Shown here in pieces: positions 14,109 to 16,162 of a stretch of 16,162 nt of DNA (positions within the stretch are counted from its first letter, which is position 1; every line of letters starts with the position of its first letter). The position numbers and the translations under genes are program-made. The notes below the pieces were generated by a model that worked only from the letters and a program-made list of their open reading frames with translations, did not search any database and had not been told where the DNA came from. The DNA is from Gemmiger_A avium (GTDB lineage: Bacteria; Bacillota; Clostridia; Oscillospirales; Ruminococcaceae): assembly GCA_019114585.1 (NCBI GenBank), contig DXFE01000056.1, positions 1-16,162 of the forward strand. Reading direction: 5' to 3'.

Positions 14109-14178
14109 TATGGGGGAATATAACATATCCCCCCATACCCCCCGGAAATAGTGGGACGGAATACTCCGTCCCACGGGA
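14109..14178 (+). repeat. Two-hairpin repeat F, copy 2 (empty form)
   Basis: Hairpin 1 has 13-nt arms (14109-14121 and 14125-14137) with one mismatch and the loop AAC. Hairpin 2 has perfect 10-bp arms GTGGGACGGA/TCCGTCCCAC (14151-14160 and 14165-14174) with loop ATAC. Loops and spacer (CCCCGGAAAT) match copy 1, while arms show paired substitutions. It lies between the gyrA remnant and the gyr terminator. Confidence 0.8.
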
Positions 14179-14200
14179 TAGAACAATATAGCATAAAACA

Positions 14201-14243
14201 GCGCGCCCCCCGCCGGGTTTCCGGCGGGGGGCGTGGTTTTTTC
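14201..14243 (+). terminator. Intrinsic terminator after gyrBA
   Basis: The arms 14204-14216 and 14221-14233 form 13 perfect GC-rich pairs around the loop GTTT, then GTGG and a six-T run (14237-14242). It is a strong rightward terminator separating the gyrase genes from nifJ. Between it and the next promoter (14244-14380) I see no gene. Confidence 0.92.
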
Positions 14244-14380
14244 AATAAAAAACACGTACAGGCGGCTTTGGAAAGGCTCTGTGCGGGGCGGTGCGGCATA
14301 TCGGGCAGAATCCGCCCGGTTGGGGGCAGAACCGGACGGCGCGGCGGGCAAACAGGCAAAAAACTGCAAGAGAATTCCGC

Positions 14381-14409
14381 TTTACTTTGGCCCCGCTTTT
14401 TGGTATCAT
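14381..14409 (+). promoter_or_regulatory. nifJ promoter
   Basis: TTTACT (14381-14386), a 17-bp spacer and TATCAT (14404-14409), a good housekeeping-type match. The start is expected near 14416, about 245 nt before the nifJ ATG, so the transcript has an unusually long leader. Confidence 0.7.
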
Positions 14410-14415
14410 AAGGGC

Positions 14416-14648
14416 ATAAGAGGCAGCGTTCCGAACGCGCCGCCGGGGCCCTTGCGGGGCGCCGGCGTTCCCGGCTTGGGGTTCGGCGCGTGCGGGTGCC
14501 ACCGGAGGCCCGGTTTTCTGGTAGGGAAAGGGGTCTCCGGGCAGCCGCGCGCCCCGCACCTTATGCCGCCGAACGCCGGAGCTTTCGCATCCGCCGCGCA
14601 CGGTACGGGTCCGCCCGGTTGGGCGGGTGGGTGCTGTCAATCTGAATA
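14416..14648 (+). promoter_or_regulatory. Long structured 5' leader of nifJ
   Basis: Nested perfect stems lie along one axis: GTTCGGCG/CGCCGAAC (14481-14488 and 14567-14574), GTGCGGG/CCCGCAC (14490-14496 and 14553-14559), then TGC/GCA and CCGGAG/CTCCGG (14497-14507 and 14535-14543). A separate upstream hairpin (about 14440-14466) and a downstream one, CCGCCC-GGTT-GGGCGG (14611-14626), flank it. CCGAAC (14431-14436) could instead pair with GTTCGG (14481-14486), giving a mutually exclusive fold. I recognise no known riboswitch consensus. It may be a cis-regulatory RNA or simply a stable GC-rich leader. Confidence 0.55.
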
Positions 14649-14661
14649 TGGAGGAAGAAAA

Positions 14662-16162
14662 ATGCCCAGAGCAAAACAGTCCATGGACGGCAATACCGCT
14701 GCGGCACACGTTGCATACGCGTTTACCGAAGTGGCTGCCATCTACCCCATCACCCCGTCCAGCCCCATGGCGGACAGCGTGGACCAGTGGTCCGCGGTGG
14801 GCCAGAAGAACATCTTCGGCTCTGAAGTCAAGGTCATGGAGATGCAGTCTGAGGCCGGTGCCGCCGGTGCCGTGCACGGCAGCCTGGCCGCCGGTGCCAT
14901 GACCACCACCTTTACCGCCAGCCAGGGCCTGCTGCTGATGATCCCCAACATGTACAAGATCGCCGGCGAGCTGCTGCCCAGCGTGTTCCACGTGTCTGCC
15001 CGTACCGTGGCCAGCCACGCGCTGAACATCTTTGGCGATCACAGCGACGTGTACGCCTGCCGTCAGACCGGCTTCGCCATGCTGGCTGAGTCCAACCCCC
15101 AGGAGGTTATGGACCTGGCCGCTGTGGCGCACCTGTCCACCATCGAGGGCCGCGTGCCGTTCATCAACTTCTTTGACGGTTTCCGCACCAGCCACGAGAT
15201 CCAGAAGATCGAGAAGTGGGACTACGCCGACCTGGCCGACATGGTCAACTGGGACGCCGTGCAGGCTTTCCGCGATCATGCCCTGAACCCCGAGCATCCC
15301 GCTATGCGCGGCAGCCACGAGAACGGCGACATCTTCTTCCAGCATCGTGAGGCCTGCAACAAGTACTATGACGCTCTGCCCGCCGTGGTCGAGAAGTACA
15401 TGGCCAAGGTCAACGAGAAGCTGGGCACCAACTACGACCTGTTCAACTACTACGGCGCGCCCGACGCTGAGCGCGTGATCATCGCCATGGGCTCCATCTG
15501 CGATGTGGCCGAGGAAGTCATCGACTACCTGACCGCTCAGGGCGAGAAGGTCGGTCTGGTCAAGGTTCGCCTGTACCGTCCGTTCGTGCCCGCCAAGCTG
15601 CTGGCTGCCATCCCCGCCACCGCCACCAAGATCGCCGTGCTGGACCGCACCAAGGAGCCGGGCGCTCTGGGCGAGCCCCTGTACCTGGATGTTGTGGCCG
15701 CTCTGCGTGAGGCCGGCAACAACGCCACCGTCATCGGCGGCCGTTACGGTCTGGGCAGCAAGGACACCCCGCCGGCCAGCGTGTTCGCCGTGTACGAGGA
15801 GCTGACCAAGGCCGAGCCCAAGGCCCGCTTCACCATCGGCATCGTGGACGACGTGACCGGCCTGTCTCTGGAAGAGAAGCCCGCCCCCAACACCGCTGCC
15901 GAGGGCACCGTGGAATGCAAGTTCTGGGGTCTGGGCGGCGACGGCACCGTGGGTGCCAACAAGAACAGCACCAAGATCATCGGCGACCACACCGACAAGT
16001 ATATCCAGGCCTACTTCCAGTACGACTCCAAGAAGACCGGCGGCGTGACCATCAGCCACCTGCGCTTCGGCGACAAGCCCATCCGTGCCCCCTACTACAT
16101 CAACAAGGCTGACTTTGTGGCCTGCCACAACCCCAGCTACGTGATCAAGGGCTTCAAGATGG
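14662..16162 (+). CDS. nifJ: Pyruvate:ferredoxin oxidoreductase, N-terminal 500 residues (partial)
   Basis: It is open to the window end and covers 500 of roughly 1170 expected residues. PFOR is a thiamine-diphosphate, iron-sulfur enzyme converting pyruvate and CoA to acetyl-CoA and CO2 with reduction of ferredoxin, central to anaerobic fermentation. Seen here are domain I with YPITPSSPMAD (28-38), ASHALNIFGDHSDV (117-130) and FINFFDGFRTSHE; domain II with VIIAMGS (272-278), LYRPF and LDRTKEPGALGEPL; and the start of domain III at FWGLGGDGTVGANK (421-434). GGAGG lies 7 nt before the ATG. The thiamine-diphosphate and C-terminal cluster domains lie beyond the window. It has its own promoter and leader and is not part of the gyr operon. 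Confidence 0.97.
   Translation, partial: MPRAKQSMDGNTAAAHVAYAFTEVAAIYPITPSSPMADSVDQWSAVGQKNIFGSEVKVMEMQSEAGAAGAVHGSLAAGAMTTTFTASQGLLLMIPNMYKIAGELLPSVFHVSARTVASHALNIFGDHSDVYACRQTGFAMLAESNPQEVMDLAAVAHLSTIEGRVPFINFFDGFRTSHEIQKIEKWDYADLADMVNWDAVQAFRDHALNPEHPAMRGSHENGDIFFQHREACNKYYDALPAVVEKYMAKVNEKLGTNYDLFNYYGAPDAERVIIAMGSICDVAEEVIDYLTAQGEKVGLVKVRLYRPFVPAKLLAAIPATATKIAVLDRTKEPGALGEPLYLDVVAALREAGNNATVIGGRYGLGSKDTPPASVFAVYEELTKAEPKARFTIGIVDDVTGLSLEEKPAPNTAAEGTVECKFWGLGGDGTVGANKNSTKIIGDHTDKYIQAYFQYDSKKTGGVTISHLRFGDKPIRAPYYINKADFVACHNPSYVIKGFKM

Noticed and set aside
14481..14574. nifJ leader as a cobalamin, ZTP (pfl), TPP or T-box leader
   Set aside because: Isolated fragments resemble these (GGTGCC, AGGGAA, GGGCAGCC), but the ordered conserved boxes of each class are missing.
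14242..16128. 628-codon minus-strand open frame opposite nifJ
   Set aside because: Shadow of nifJ and its leader; it has no domain and runs through the promoter and terminator region.
1..16162. tRNA, rRNA, CRISPR array, or insertion sequence with a transposase
   Set aside because: No cloverleaf, rRNA core motifs, regularly spaced direct repeats or transposase gene were seen.

Overview
The window is the chromosomal replication-origin region of a GC-rich member of the Clostridia (Bacillota). Gene order and protein sequences suggest the Oscillospiraceae / Faecalibacterium-Gemmiger-Subdoligranulum neighbourhood; this is inferred from style and synteny, and the genus is not proven. Genes diverge from the origin. 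Leftward (minus strand) run rpmH, rnpA, yidD, yidC and jag. Rightward (plus strand) run dnaA, dnaN, an S4-domain gene (yaaA/rlbA type), recF, remB (DUF370), gyrB and gyrA. After a strong terminator comes a separately promoted pyruvate:ferredoxin oxidoreductase gene (nifJ), cut by the window end after 500 codons.

Layout: 1-337 holds a two-hairpin repeat, the jag-operon terminator and a second, larger repeat. 338-3473 is the ribosomal protein L34 / RNase P / membrane-insertion operon with its promoter at 3557-3586. 3490-4209 is the dnaA upstream region, with a DnaA-box pair, a large repeat and the dnaA promoter. 4210-5559 is dnaA. 5560-6486 holds another large repeat, an orphan hairpin and the main oriC cluster of TTTTCCACA-type DnaA boxes. 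6487-9196 is dnaN-S4-recF-remB. 9366-13859 is gyrB-gyrA. 13860-14661 holds repeats, a duplicated gyrA tail, a terminator, a promoter and a long structured leader. 14662-16162 is nifJ.

The coding part is conserved housekeeping: initiation (DnaA), the clamp (DnaN), gap repair (RecF), gyrase, and the membrane insertase with its partners. The unexpected content is between the genes. I find a nested system of structured intergenic repeats. Host element F (four copies) is two consecutive hairpins. Host element G (two copies plus one orphan part) is a different multi-hairpin unit. Into three of these six hosts (two F, one G) the same module M of about 100 bp is inserted, always in the same relative orientation. 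M has a 10-bp hairpin with a GGT loop whose arm sequences differ between copies while pairing is kept. One G copy is bracketed by an exact 55-bp duplication of the gyrA 3' end, which looks like an insertion or duplication scar. Several hosts start within about 10 bp of a stop codon (jag, dnaA, gyrA and the gyrA remnant).

Two further points stand out. Three inverted DnaA-box pairs share exactly 14 bp of spacing across 3.5 kb (yidD-yidC spacer, rpmH upstream, dnaA-dnaN). The nifJ leader of about 245 nt has long nested stems and matches no riboswitch class I could recognise.
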